A stretch of DNA of 64,000 nucleotides from Lachnospiraceae bacterium (GTDB lineage Bacteria > Bacillota > Clostridia > Lachnospirales > Lachnospiraceae), in assembly GCA_029067085.1 (NCBI GenBank), contig JAIEFE010000008.1:62001-126000 (forward strand), in the 5' to 3' direction. Below the pieces are notes generated by a model. It was given only the letters and a program-made list of their open reading frames with translations, had not been told where the DNA came from and searched no databases. Shown here piece after piece: positions 44,478 to 53,580 of the stretch; within the stretch, counting starts at the first letter, position 1; each line of letters begins with the position of its first letter. Position numbers and translations under genes: made by a program.

Positions 44478-45020
44478 TTAGGAACGCCGGTACTGCAGAC
44501 GAATTTTGTCAGCGATCAAAGCTATGAACTCCGAGTTGGTCGGTTTCCCCTTTCCCGTGTTGATGGTATAGCCAAAAAGGGCATCGAGCGTCTCCATTCT
44601 GCCTCTGGACCAGGCGACCTCGATAGCATGGCGGATTGCTCTCTCCACGCGGCTCGGCGTGGTCTGATACTTCTTTGCGATGGAGGGATAGAGGATCTTT
44701 GTGATCGACCCCAGCATCTCAACGTCCTCCACCGACATCATGATCGCCTCCCTCAGATACTGATAACCCTTGATGTGGGCAGGCACACCGATCTCGTGGA
44801 TCATATCCGTCACATCCTTCTCCAGATCTCTCTTCTCCCTCTTCTCTTCTATTTTCGGTATCTCTGACACATCGGTCCTGTTTTCAGGCGGCTCCTGCGA
44901 CATCTCGCCCGAAGGAACGGTGATCAGGATCCGAAACTCCCTGTTCGCGTTGATCAGATCGTCCAGAATCTGATTGAATTGCTCTTTATCCCGTCTGGAC
45001 GTCACGTGTAATGTCTCCAT
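44478..45020 (-). CDS. Receiver-less Spo0A-like DNA-binding protein
   Basis: 180 residues against about 265 for Spo0A. Residues 70-180 match the Spo0A effector domain closely: [34 protein letters not shown], recognition helix [15 protein letters not shown] (123-137) and [17 protein letters not shown]. The N-terminal 69 residues are charged, with no receiver: no acidic pocket and no phospho-acceptor aspartate. AGGAGGAG precedes the ATG and an in-frame TAA stands nine codons upstream (45045-45047), so the short start is real. It may bind 0A boxes without phosphorelay control, or act as a competitor of a full Spo0A elsewhere. Confidence 0.85.
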   Translation of the reverse strand: METLHVTSRRDKEQFNQILDDLINANREFRILITVPSGEMSQEPPENRTDVSEIPKIEEKREKRDLEKDVTDMIHEIGVPAHIKGYQYLREAIMMSVEDVEMLGSITKILYPSIAKKYQTTPSRVERAIRHAIEVAWSRGRMETLDALFGYTINTGKGKPTNSEFIALIADKIRLQYRRS

Positions 45021-45118
45021 TTTTCTCCTCCTCTTTCCCTTTTTTTACAATTATAAAGCAAGGAAGAGAGCAAGGAAACTGTAAGGCATCGCATGAAGAG
45101 CCGCTGACCGATAACAAT

Positions 45119-46825
45119 TCAGGATACATAGCCAAAACCGAGGATCGTAAACTTCTTTTCCTCCTCGCCAGCCGCCATCCGAATACTGACTTTATGCCTC
45201 TTTGCTTCATTGTCCTGTACAAGGATCACCGGATTACAGTGAATCCAGCCGTTGATATGGGGATCCGCCGTGAGCTTTTTTACGCCGTCCACAAAGACAT
45301 CTGCCCGTCCGGCATCCACCTCGCCGGAATCCTTAAAGATAAGCAGCAGAGCCCTGCACGTGATCTCCAAAACAAAGTCTCCACTCTGCTTTACCTGCTT
45401 CCCGTCATACATCCAGTTGTACGGAAATTCAGGCGTCCCCGTCAGATCCTCGTTCATCTCCACACACTGCAGATTATCGTCCACAAAGAGAAAGCTTCCG
45501 GGTGTCACAGTCACTCCCTCCGGCATATCCTTTTTATCCAGAAGGCGGACATGCTCAAAGTCAGCGCCGATTACGGGTGCAGGGAGGGATTCTCCCACGG
45601 ATTCGGCACTGCCACCCTGCTCCTTTGCCTTCTCAAAGCAATGCATCAGGCAGTCCGACATGATCGTGTGTCCCGCGTTGGTAGGGTGGAAGATATCATA
45701 GAAAAACTGGTTTTTGGACAGCACTCTCCCCTCCCCGGTTTTTAAGCGAAACTGCGGCGTCACTGCATCCAGAACGCTGACCATGGGCAGACGGTAACGC
45801 TCTCCCACGACTCCGAGTCTGTCCTGCAGATTCCAGTCGTCCGCAAAGACGGAAAAAAGCAGCACAACTGCAGGGGCATTCGACATCTTCAGTATCTTGC
45901 GCACCAGACTCTCATAGCAGTTCCCCTTCGTCTCATCTCCTTCATCATTCACCGCAAACTCCACCACCACGATATCGGGCATCACGGCGCCGTCTCTCAG
46001 CACGTCCCGCTCAAAGCGGATCATGCCGAGCTCCGAGGGCGTACCGCCCACTCCGGCCTTGACGAAATGAACATTCTCCCCTTTTCCGAACTGTTTTGCA
46101 AAGCTCTGATAAGATTTGTAAGCATAACACTCGCTATTTATCGGTATCGCCCCGGCTCCCTGCGTGATGGAACCACCAATGTAGGCAATGGTAGTCTCCT
46201 CTCCCCGCTCCGCCTTTTCGATTGCTCTCAAAAGACGCTCTGTGTCCCCTAATTGCATGAGCGAGCGGTTGATCATCTCCCGATAAGCCGCAGAAGCGTA
46301 GTCGATTTCCTCTTCTTCCGTCATCTCCGGCGCCTGAAATCCGTCGTTCAAGAAAAAGCGGACGCTCACCGAAGCCACCTTCTCAGGCTCCGCAAACTCG
46401 AAGCGAATCTGTCCGGGTTCCTTATCGTCGGCACTCCATTCCTGCTCCGAGAGCACGATCCTCATCTCCGCGCCGTCCGCGCGAAGCGTCTTTTTCAGCG
46501 TCGTGCCGCCGCCCAAAGGGTTCTTCTTCCCGTACATCTGAAAAGCAAAATCCACCTCCCTTGCGGGATCGTCCGCCTCCACGCTCACGCCGATACTGTG
46601 CACCAGCCTGCGAAACCCCTCTGTGTCCTTCATCAGGGTAAGCTGTTCCTCGTCTGTCACGTTTCCCGCGATCCGCGCGCTGCTGATCAGTCTCCCCGAA
46701 TCCTCATAGATAAACTGAATCCCCCGTCCGTCCGGCTGTGGGGAACCGAATACCTCCTTTTCCCGCATGATATAAAAGAAAGGTCTCATGCTCTCAGGAT
46801 CCTTCGGTGCTGTCGGTCCTCTCAT
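45119..46825 (-). CDS. SGNH/GDSL hydrolase, probable acetyl xylan esterase
   Basis: 568 residues, no signal peptide. A beta-rich N-terminal domain (about 1-170), then an SGNH domain: block I GGSIT (nucleophile Ser219), Asn293 in FAVNDEGD and DIFHPTNAGH (Asp377, His380). A beta-rich C-terminal domain (about 400-568) resembles a carbohydrate-binding or jelly-roll module. Likely removes acetyl groups from imported xylo- or manno-oligosaccharides. GGAGG precedes the ATG. It is 113 bases downstream of the GH8 gene; the gap holds the palindrome AACACGTGTT. Confidence 0.82.
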   Translation of the reverse strand: MRGPTAPKDPESMRPFFYIMREKEVFGSPQPDGRGIQFIYEDSGRLISSARIAGNVTDEEQLTLMKDTEGFRRLVHSIGVSVEADDPAREVDFAFQMYGKKNPLGGGTTLKKTLRADGAEMRIVLSEQEWSADDKEPGQIRFEFAEPEKVASVSVRFFLNDGFQAPEMTEEEEIDYASAAYREMINRSLMQLGDTERLLRAIEKAERGEETTIAYIGGSITQGAGAIPINSECYAYKSYQSFAKQFGKGENVHFVKAGVGGTPSELGMIRFERDVLRDGAVMPDIVVVEFAVNDEGDETKGNCYESLVRKILKMSNAPAVVLLFSVFADDWNLQDRLGVVGERYRLPMVSVLDAVTPQFRLKTGEGRVLSKNQFFYDIFHPTNAGHTIMSDCLMHCFEKAKEQGGSAESVGESLPAPVIGADFEHVRLLDKKDMPEGVTVTPGSFLFVDDNLQCVEMNEDLTGTPEFPYNWMYDGKQVKQSGDFVLEITCRALLLIFKDSGEVDAGRADVFVDGVKKLTADPHINGWIHCNPVILVQDNEAKRHKVSIRMAAGEEEKKFTILGFGYVS

Positions 46826-46938
46826 CTTCCTTTTCCTCCTTATCTGGTTATTCTATTTGATATGGTTCTTCTATTTGCCCAATTACTGCTGCGTCGCGAT
46901 ACGTTTCTCACGCATCGTAAAAAACACGTGTTATTATT

Positions 46939-48093
46939 TTACCAGATGCGATATTTCCCGGCCAGAGCCAGCCAGGCAAACACATAGAGACAGTTATCGT
47001 AATATCTGCGATCTCCACGCCGCATCGGCTCCTCGTAAAACCGCCGCACCCAATCCGCCGCGAGACGCGCCCTCTCTGACAGATTTTCCGCATCCAAAGG
47101 CTCCGGGATCGCCAGCGTCCCCTGTGCGGTCGCGGCCAGCATTCCCACCGGGTGCAGGGCCGGCTGATCGACGAGTTCTCCGTCGATCTTATAGGTCATA
47201 TAAGGATTTTCGCGTCTCGTCACACCCAGGAAATGCTGCAAACGCTCCGCTGCCTCCCGCTGTCCCACATCCTGCCCCATCCATGCATAGTCAAGGCCGA
47301 TATTTGCTACCGTGCGGTATGCATCGGAATAGAAATACCCGTGCTGTCCCCACGCAAACTCATGGTACACCGGCGAGCCGTCAAAATCAGCATACTCCGC
47401 CGACATACCGGTCTCTTTATGACAGGCCACAGCCAGATAAGCGCGGCTCGCCGCTTCCGCCCGCTCCCAAAAGGCCCTGTCCTCCTCATCAGCCCACCTT
47501 GCGAAGAAATGATAGAAATGAGGCAAATGATAGGAGGGATCTGTAAAGGGAGATCCGGGCACAAAGAGGATCTGTCCGTTCTCCCGATTCCACATGGGCT
47601 CGCCGGGTCTGCCCTGCTGCCCCTTATGAAGACAGGCTCTGAGAATCTCTCTCGCCTCTTTGCCATAGTTAAAGATTCCCTCCCCGTCGCCCCATCTGTG
47701 AGAGGCGAAAAACAACGCCATCGCAAAGTATTCCTCGCCGTCCGGAGCGGGACCGTAAGCATTCTTTGTCCCATCCACGGCACAGGACCAGGCAAAATAC
47801 CCCTCGTTCTCGCCCTCCGTCATCCACATATAGGTCTTCGCCCATTTCCAGAGCCTGTCAAACGCCTCCCGCATATCCAGCTGCACGCAGATCATCATAC
47901 CGTAGGACATTCCTTCCGTGCGGGCGTCGTGGTTCCCGGTATCCTCCATGTAGGCCATATCCTCCCCGACGGGATGATAGAACCGCTCGTTCTCGTCATA
48001 AAAAAACGTATGTATGATCTCGGAAAGCCTCTTTTCTATTTGCTCCTCCGATATTCCGATCTCACGAAACACATTACGATATGTTCTCTCCAT
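46939..48093 (-). CDS. GH8 reducing-end xylose-releasing exo-oligoxylanase
   Basis: 384 residues, no signal peptide. GH8 barrel with general acid Glu60 in TEGMSYGM and base Asp257 in YSDAYRT, the Rex arrangement known from Bacillus halodurans. It removes xylose from the reducing end of xylo-oligosaccharides in the cytoplasm. GGAGG lies 7 bases before the ATG at 48093; a longer open frame to 48483 runs antiparallel through the terminator and into the permease gene and is rejected. Confidence 0.9.
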   Translation of the reverse strand: MERTYRNVFREIGISEEQIEKRLSEIIHTFFYDENERFYHPVGEDMAYMEDTGNHDARTEGMSYGMMICVQLDMREAFDRLWKWAKTYMWMTEGENEGYFAWSCAVDGTKNAYGPAPDGEEYFAMALFFASHRWGDGEGIFNYGKEAREILRACLHKGQQGRPGEPMWNRENGQILFVPGSPFTDPSYHLPHFYHFFARWADEEDRAFWERAEAASRAYLAVACHKETGMSAEYADFDGSPVYHEFAWGQHGYFYSDAYRTVANIGLDYAWMGQDVGQREAAERLQHFLGVTRRENPYMTYKIDGELVDQPALHPVGMLAATAQGTLAIPEPLDAENLSERARLAADWVRRFYEEPMRRGDRRYYDNCLYVFAWLALAGKYRIW

Positions 48094-48115
48094 CGCACGT
48101 CCTCCTTCCTCACTG

Positions 48116-48124
48116 ATTATACCA
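48116..48124 (-). promoter_or_regulatory. Extended -10 promoter of the GH8 gene
   Basis: Minus strand TGGTATAAT matches an extended -10 box. It follows the permease terminator and precedes the GH8 start by about 22 bases. The -35 region is only T-rich. Confidence 0.5.
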
Positions 48125-48135
48125 TAAAACTCCAT

Positions 48136-48163
48136 AAAAAAATGCCCATCTCTGGGCATTTTT
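48136..48163 (-). terminator. Terminator after the sugar permease genes
   Basis: AAAAATGCCCA and TGGGCATTTTT form an 11-bp stem with a TCTC loop, eight bases after the permease stop. It separates the transport genes from GH8. Confidence 0.85.
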
Positions 48164-48170
48164 CTGTAAA

Positions 48171-49064
48171 TCATTCTTTTACACCACCGATGGTGAGACC
48201 CGTCACAAAATATCTCTGCAAGAACGGGTACAGGCAGATGATCGGAAGCATGGTCACCACTGTGGCCGCTGCCCGAATCGTCACCGGCGTCACCGAAGCC
48301 GCATTGTACTTTGCGGAATCCGCACTGCCGCTCTGCTGCATAACGGAAGATAACAACTTCATCAACTCGTACTGCAGAGTCGTGTACTCTGTCTTCAAAC
48401 GATTGTAGAGCATTGCGTCGAACCAGGAATTCCAGTGTCCCACCGCCACAAACAGGGCGACCGTTGCGTACACCGGCTTGCACAGAGGGGAGATGATCTT
48501 CACAAAGATCGTCATGTAACCTGCCCCGTCAAGCTGTGCCGACTCCTCCAGACTATCCGGCAGACCGTTCATATAAGTACGGATCACCAGCATATTCCAT
48601 GCGCTGATCGCGCCGGGAACCACATACACCAAAAAACTGTTGGTCAAATGCAGATTTCGATACAGCAGGAAAACCGGGATCATACCGCCGTTCACATACA
48701 TGGTGATGACCCAAAACAGGGACAACTGCGACTTAAAGATAAATCGCTTTCTGCTGACCACATAAGCCAACAGTGCGTTCACCACCAGCGCCGACAACGT
48801 ACCGATCACCGTCCTGAGCACCGTAACCTTTGCGCCGGTCAGCAGATTCTGCATGGCGAGCACCGTATCATAATTCTTTAGGGAAAACTTTCTCGGCCAG
48901 AGATAGATACCGCCTCGCACCGCATCAATACCTTCGTTGAAAGAGATTGCAACGGTATTGATGACCGGATAGAGTGTCACGATCACAAAGCATACCATGA
49001 AAAGACCGATCAGCGCCGAGAGCAGTTTGTCCTCAAAGGAATGTTTTATTGTTTTTGTATTCAT
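48171..49064 (-). CDS. ABC sugar transporter permease (CUT1, LplC/YtcP type)
   Basis: 297 residues, six membrane helices. The EAA loop that contacts the ATPase is visible at ESAQLDGAGYMTIFVKIISPLCKP. Partner of the permease at 49077-50021 and the binding protein at 50105-51823. No ATPase gene lies in the locus, so a shared MsmX-type ATPase is likely. Confidence 0.93.
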   Translation of the reverse strand: MNTKTIKHSFEDKLLSALIGLFMVCFVIVTLYPVINTVAISFNEGIDAVRGGIYLWPRKFSLKNYDTVLAMQNLLTGAKVTVLRTVIGTLSALVVNALLAYVVSRKRFIFKSQLSLFWVITMYVNGGMIPVFLLYRNLHLTNSFLVYVVPGAISAWNMLVIRTYMNGLPDSLEESAQLDGAGYMTIFVKIISPLCKPVYATVALFVAVGHWNSWFDAMLYNRLKTEYTTLQYELMKLLSSVMQQSGSADSAKYNAASVTPVTIRAAATVVTMLPIICLYPFLQRYFVTGLTIGGVKE

Positions 49065-49076
49065 CCGCTCCTCCTC

Positions 49077-50021
49077 CTAGAACAATCTTTCTTCGCCGGC
49101 ACGTTTCGCCCACGCATTACACACCAGAATCAGGGCGATACTGACCGCACTCTTAAAGATACCGGCCGCTGTACCCATCGAAAAGTCGTTCTGACTGATA
49201 CCCCATTTGAGCACATAGATGTCGATGGTCTGAGATACGCTCTGCACCAGGCCGTTACCCAGCAGATACTGTACTTCAAAGCCCGCATTCAACACATTAC
49301 CAACATTCATGAGAAGCAGTATGATGATAGTGGGCTTGATGCCCGGCAGCGTTATGTAGCGGATCTTTGCCAGTCTTCCCGCGCCGTCGATGGAAGCCGC
49401 CTCATAGAGACTCGGGTCAATGGCCGTGATCGCCGCCAGATAGATGATCGCATTCCATCCCGTCTCCTTCCAGCAGTTCGCGAAAGCCACGATCGGCCAG
49501 AAAAATCTCGGATGCGCAAAGAAATTGATCGCCTGATCAATGATACCCGCCCGCTGTAAGAGATCGTTGATGATACCCGTGTTGGAAAGGGCGTCGTGCA
49601 GAATACCTGTCACGATGATCCAAGAGAGGAAGTGCGGCAGATAGGAAACCGTCTGTATCGTCTTCTTCACCATGGAATGTCTTATTTCGTTTAAGAGGAT
49701 GGCGAAGAGGATCGCCATGATCGTCGTCGTCAAAAGGTTCAACGCACCCATTGCAAAGGTGTTTCGAATGACCCGCAAAAAGGTTGCGTCGGAAAACATG
49801 AACTTAAATTTGTCCAGTCCTACGAATTTTGAATGGAGAAGCCCGTCTTTGGGCTTGTAATTCTGGAAAGCCATCAGCCATCCCGTCAACGGCCAATAGT
49901 AAAAGATGATCCCGTAGATCGTCACTATGAACGATATGATGAGCAGGGTCTTCTGTCTCTTTATTTCTTTCCAGGTAATCTTTTTATCTTTTTTTACTTT
50001 GGAAACATTTGTCTGAGCCAT
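49077..50021 (-). CDS. ABC sugar transporter permease (CUT1, LplB/YteP type)
   Basis: 314 residues, six membrane helices. EAA loop at EAASIDGAGRLAKIRYITLPGI. First of the two permease genes, 12 bases before the next and 83 bases after the binding-protein gene, with a stem-loop in that gap. Confidence 0.93.
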   Translation of the reverse strand: MAQTNVSKVKKDKKITWKEIKRQKTLLIISFIVTIYGIIFYYWPLTGWLMAFQNYKPKDGLLHSKFVGLDKFKFMFSDATFLRVIRNTFAMGALNLLTTTIMAILFAILLNEIRHSMVKKTIQTVSYLPHFLSWIIVTGILHDALSNTGIINDLLQRAGIIDQAINFFAHPRFFWPIVAFANCWKETGWNAIIYLAAITAIDPSLYEAASIDGAGRLAKIRYITLPGIKPTIIILLLMNVGNVLNAGFEVQYLLGNGLVQSVSQTIDIYVLKWGISQNDFSMGTAAGIFKSAVSIALILVCNAWAKRAGEERLF

Positions 50022-50043
50022 TATGCTACTCCCATTTAATAGA

Positions 50044-50089
50044 GTAAGGCGGCAGCCAGCTCTATCTATAAGAGTTACCGCCGCCTTAC
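50044..50089 (-). other. Stem-loop between binding-protein and permease genes
   Basis: GTAAGGCGGC (50044-50053) and GCCGCCTTAC (50080-50089) form a perfect 10-bp GC-rich stem. No U-tract follows. Such intercistronic stems often stabilise the upstream message and give the binding protein a higher yield than the permeases. Confidence 0.7.
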
Positions 50090-50104
50090 ATGCCTTCTTT
50101 TCTC

Positions 50105-51823
50105 TTACTTAAAGGTATCCAGGATCGCCTGCATTTCTGCAAGGAAATCCTCAGGCTTACAAGCGTTGTACGCCGTCATGTACTCATCCCAGCCCTGCTG
50201 GAAATCAGGTGCCATTATAACCTTCGGCAGCCACTCATGCTTGCATTCGCCCATGAGCGCCCAAGCCGTACCACCGGGTGTTGCCGTGGTAAAGTTGTTG
50301 GAATAGCTGTACATCGGGAACCACGCTGCATTCTGCTCTACAACAGAGTCGATCATGCCGGGATAAGTGGTTACACCGTATGCCTCGAAGCACTTCTTCA
50401 AAGGCTCCGCCATATCATTCATGAACTCGGAAGGCTGCTCAACAGACTGCATTGCATTCTTGCCGTCCCAATGCGTTCCGCCCCACTGCGGGAAGTAGGA
50501 GTAATCACACTTGTGGGATGCCTGATAGGAGGTGTTTGCCCAGTTCATTCTCATCTCATCGGTTCTGTAGTACAGACCATCGTCATCCACCAGATAGTCA
50601 ACACCTTCTACGCCCCAGAATCTGAGATCGTGAAGCTCCTGATCCATGCAGACATCCACCAGGAACTTGAATGCCTTGTCGGGATCCTTACAGTCAACGG
50701 AGATTGCAATACCGCTGGCCTGGTTTACCGTATCATCATAGGTATGCCATCTGTTCTCCATACCCTTCTCGGTGGTAAGACCCAGAGGAACGTAGTTGCA
50801 GCCCTTTGCATCCAGCCCCTGCTGCTTGAACACATCGTTTACGGTATAAGCGAAATCCCACCACTGGTCTACCATGCCGAGCACGCGGCCGGTAGAAAGC
50901 TTTGCGATATACTCATCGTAGGTCTGGGTGAAGCTCTCAGGATCTACGAAGCCCTTCTGATACTCCTCGTTCAGCTTTTTCAAATATTTAATGGTATCTT
51001 CGGAGGTATTGTAATCCTCGATGGTCATCGTCTCTTTGTTTACGATAACGGAACCGTCGTTGGGATAGCCTGCCAGGAACTGTCCTGCATTCTCCAGGCA
51101 GAAGTATCTCCAGTCCTCACAGAGAATGGTGTACGCGATGTTCTCCGTTCCGTCCTCCATGGTCGGATTCGCTGCCATATAGCTCTCCAGAAGATCGAAA
51201 TACTCATCCATCGTCTGAATATCAGGATAGTTTGCCCACTCCAGTACTCTCACCTGAATCCAGAAAGCCTCATCGTTGTGCGTGGTCGTCTTGCTCTCCC
51301 CGTATGTATTGCCGAAGGGATTGATCCAGTAGATGTGTCCGTCAGGCTGGCGGAATTTGTCCCACTCCTCCTTGGTGAACCAGGTGTCACGGAACTCCGG
51401 ATACTGATCGATATAATCGTCTAAGGCAATCAGGGCACCAGCGTCCACCAGCTGAGCCATATCATCGGTATCCAGATAATCAGGATACTCGCCGCCAGCA
51501 ATCAGGGTACCGGTTGCTTCCTCCGCTGTCTGGCCGGTGAGCCAGGTCTCCTTTACCTTTACGCCGGTCTTCTCAGCGATGATCTGCATGATCTCGTTGT
51601 CACTGTTCTTCTCTTTGCCGGGCATCGTGATAAACATGGAAAACTCAGTGATATCACCGCTTGCCGCAGGAGCCGCTGCTGCGGCTCCGGAATCAGAGGA
51701 TTCCGCGGCTGCACCCGTGCTCTCGCCCGACGTTTCCGTCGTTCCACCGCCGCCGCAGCCTGCAAGCATGGACGCCGCCATCGCCGCTACGAGAAGCAGC
51801 GCTGTTACTTTCTTACACTTCAT
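50105..51823 (-). CDS. Extracellular solute-binding lipoprotein (family 1, LplA-like)
   Basis: 572 residues. Lipobox LAGC (Cys23), then an Ala/Ser/Gly-rich linker and a large bilobed binding domain of the oligosaccharide type with many Trp and Tyr. It should capture hemicellulose oligosaccharides for the two permeases. GGGAGG precedes the ATG. The length is typical for the YesO/LplA group tied to YesM/YesN regulators. Confidence 0.92.
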   Translation of the reverse strand: MKCKKVTALLLVAAMAASMLAGCGGGGTTETSGESTGAAAESSDSGAAAAAPAASGDITEFSMFITMPGKEKNSDNEIMQIIAEKTGVKVKETWLTGQTAEEATGTLIAGGEYPDYLDTDDMAQLVDAGALIALDDYIDQYPEFRDTWFTKEEWDKFRQPDGHIYWINPFGNTYGESKTTTHNDEAFWIQVRVLEWANYPDIQTMDEYFDLLESYMAANPTMEDGTENIAYTILCEDWRYFCLENAGQFLAGYPNDGSVIVNKETMTIEDYNTSEDTIKYLKKLNEEYQKGFVDPESFTQTYDEYIAKLSTGRVLGMVDQWWDFAYTVNDVFKQQGLDAKGCNYVPLGLTTEKGMENRWHTYDDTVNQASGIAISVDCKDPDKAFKFLVDVCMDQELHDLRFWGVEGVDYLVDDDGLYYRTDEMRMNWANTSYQASHKCDYSYFPQWGGTHWDGKNAMQSVEQPSEFMNDMAEPLKKCFEAYGVTTYPGMIDSVVEQNAAWFPMYSYSNNFTTATPGGTAWALMGECKHEWLPKVIMAPDFQQGWDEYMTAYNACKPEDFLAEMQAILDTFK

Positions 51824-51908
51824 CTTTTTTTCCTCCCTCGTATTGGTTTATGGTTCTGATTTTATTGTATTTCATTAACATATCTCCGTAACCTGATAAA
51901 TTCTACCA

Positions 51909-51952
51909 AAAAGCCGGATAAATTCTAGCAGTTAGAATTTACCCGGCTTTTA
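51909..51952 (-). terminator. Terminator of the response regulator gene
   Basis: AAAAGCCGG and CCGGCTTTT arms enclose an inner AAATTCTA/TAGAATTT pair, giving a long stem with a T-run, 23 bases after the regulator's stop codon. Confidence 0.85.
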
Positions 51953-51974
51953 TTCAACCTTCTCCCATATTTTT

Positions 51975-53579
51975 CTACTCAAGTCCCTCTCTTGCCTGCT
52001 TGCGGTAGCGTGAGGGCGTGCAGCCCTCCTGCTCGATAAAGCGGCTGATGAAGTAATCCAGATCGTGATATCCCACATCCTCCGCGATCTCCCCGACCTT
52101 CTTGTCCGTCCGTATAAGCTGCAATGCCGCCTCCCTGATGCGGCAGGTGTTCAGATAGCTCTTGAAAGACTGCCCATAGCGCTTGCGGAAGATCTGCCCC
52201 AGATAAGAGCTGTTGATATAGTATTTTTGTCCCAGCTCCCGCAGTGTCAGATTTTCCGCATAGCGCTCTTTGATCTCGCTCTCGATCTCCTGCAGGATTC
52301 CCCCGGAGATGTTCTTTTTAAGCTGTGCCAGATACTCCGCATACTCGCCGGCAAACTTTCGCAGATGTGCCCTGCTGCCTCGGATGATCTCCTCCTTTGA
52401 AACATTTCCGCTGATGTAGGAGAGGACCTCATCCTGACTCACAGACTCGTCCTGCTCCGTCGCCAGACCTAAAAGACGGAAGATAAGCCAGTTTATGTTC
52501 ATCACCACTGTCTCTCTGGTCCTGTCAATCTGATCCATCTCCGTAAAGAACGCGTCCACACTCTTGTTGATGGCTATGGCATCCCCGGCAACCACCGCAG
52601 CCACCAGCGCATCCAAAGACCGGGCGCAGAGAATGGGCTTCGATTCTCCCACCTGTACCTCTCTCTCATAGTAGTAGAGACTCTGTCCGTCCTGAAAACC
52701 CTTGAAGGAGCGCAGGACACAGGCGGAACTGTAGGAATGGGAAATCTTCGCAATATCCTCTACCCGCTTGCCGAGCAGCAAAATCACCGGAAGATTCTCG
52801 CTTCCTTTCTGCAGCGCCTGATGAAAGGTCCGCATAAATGCCTCCTCGCTCATGCTCCGCTCTGCCGCCATGTAATCGCAGTAGAGAAAGCCGATCTCAT
52901 AATCCTCCTCATAGACGAAAAACTCTCCCAGCAAATGGTCTGCATCCTCCCGCAGATAAACTGCCGCACACTCGTATACAGTGTCTTTTAAAGACACCAC
53001 CTCCTCGTCCGTCATCTCCTCTAACGCCGCCAGATCATTGAGACAGATATGCAGATACCGTATGCCGCCGGGACAACGGAAATGCTCCCGGACATAAGAA
53101 AGTCTTTGCTCATCCGCTCTGCCCTGTAAGAGAGCCGACATATTCTGCAAAAGATAACCGCGCTGCATCCGTTTCGTGTCAAGCTCTTCCTGTCTGGAGA
53201 CATCCCTGCTTTCCGCAACCTTCCTGATGATCGTAAGCAGCTGCTCCTTCTGTACGGGCTTCAACAGATATTCCATCGCCTCATAGCGTATTGCCGCCTG
53301 CGCATACTTAAAATCACTGTACCCGCTCAAAATGACCACATAGGCATCCGTGACCTTCTCTTCACGTATGCGCTCCAAAAGCTCGATCCCGTTCACTTGC
53401 GGCATACGAATATCGGTAATGATCAGATCCGCCTCATTTTCTGTGAGATAGTCAAGCGCCTCTCGTCCGTCTGCCGCCATCTTCACGATCTCACAGCCCT
53501 CTCCCTCCCAGTCTATGAGTCTGGAAAGTCCCTGCAAAATGAAAGGTTCATCGTCCACCAGCATTACCCGCATCGCCAT
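51975..53579 (-). CDS. YesN-type response regulator with AraC DNA-binding domain
   Basis: 534 residues. Receiver domain 1-120 (VDDEPF, phospho-acceptor in IITDIRMP), a middle region of about 290 residues and a C-terminal AraC double helix-turn-helix (LTLRELGQKYYINSSYLGQIF, VGEIAEDVGYHDLDYFISRFI). Likely activates the sugar uptake and glycosidase genes of this locus. It starts one base after the kinase stop with GGAGG inside the kinase gene. Confidence 0.92.
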   Translation of the reverse strand: MAMRVMLVDDEPFILQGLSRLIDWEGEGCEIVKMAADGREALDYLTENEADLIITDIRMPQVNGIELLERIREEKVTDAYVVILSGYSDFKYAQAAIRYEAMEYLLKPVQKEQLLTIIRKVAESRDVSRQEELDTKRMQRGYLLQNMSALLQGRADEQRLSYVREHFRCPGGIRYLHICLNDLAALEEMTDEEVVSLKDTVYECAAVYLREDADHLLGEFFVYEEDYEIGFLYCDYMAAERSMSEEAFMRTFHQALQKGSENLPVILLLGKRVEDIAKISHSYSSACVLRSFKGFQDGQSLYYYEREVQVGESKPILCARSLDALVAAVVAGDAIAINKSVDAFFTEMDQIDRTRETVVMNINWLIFRLLGLATEQDESVSQDEVLSYISGNVSKEEIIRGSRAHLRKFAGEYAEYLAQLKKNISGGILQEIESEIKERYAENLTLRELGQKYYINSSYLGQIFRKRYGQSFKSYLNTCRIREAALQLIRTDKKVGEIAEDVGYHDLDYFISRFIEQEGCTPSRYRKQAREGLE

Positions 53580-53580
53580 A

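Noticed and set aside
45021..45118. Lost Spo0A receiver in another frame upstream
   Set aside because: The 98-base gap is too short and the next gene upstream is the intact end of the SGNH hydrolase; no receiver motifs in any frame.
46826..46938. Separate promoter for the SGNH hydrolase
   Set aside because: Only the palindrome AACACGTGTT and weak hairpins are seen; no convincing -35/-10 pair.
48094..48483. Upstream extension of the GH8 frame by 130 residues
   Set aside because: It runs through the terminator at 48136-48163 and opposite conserved permease sequence; GGAGG before 48093 and the GH8 family start support the shorter gene.
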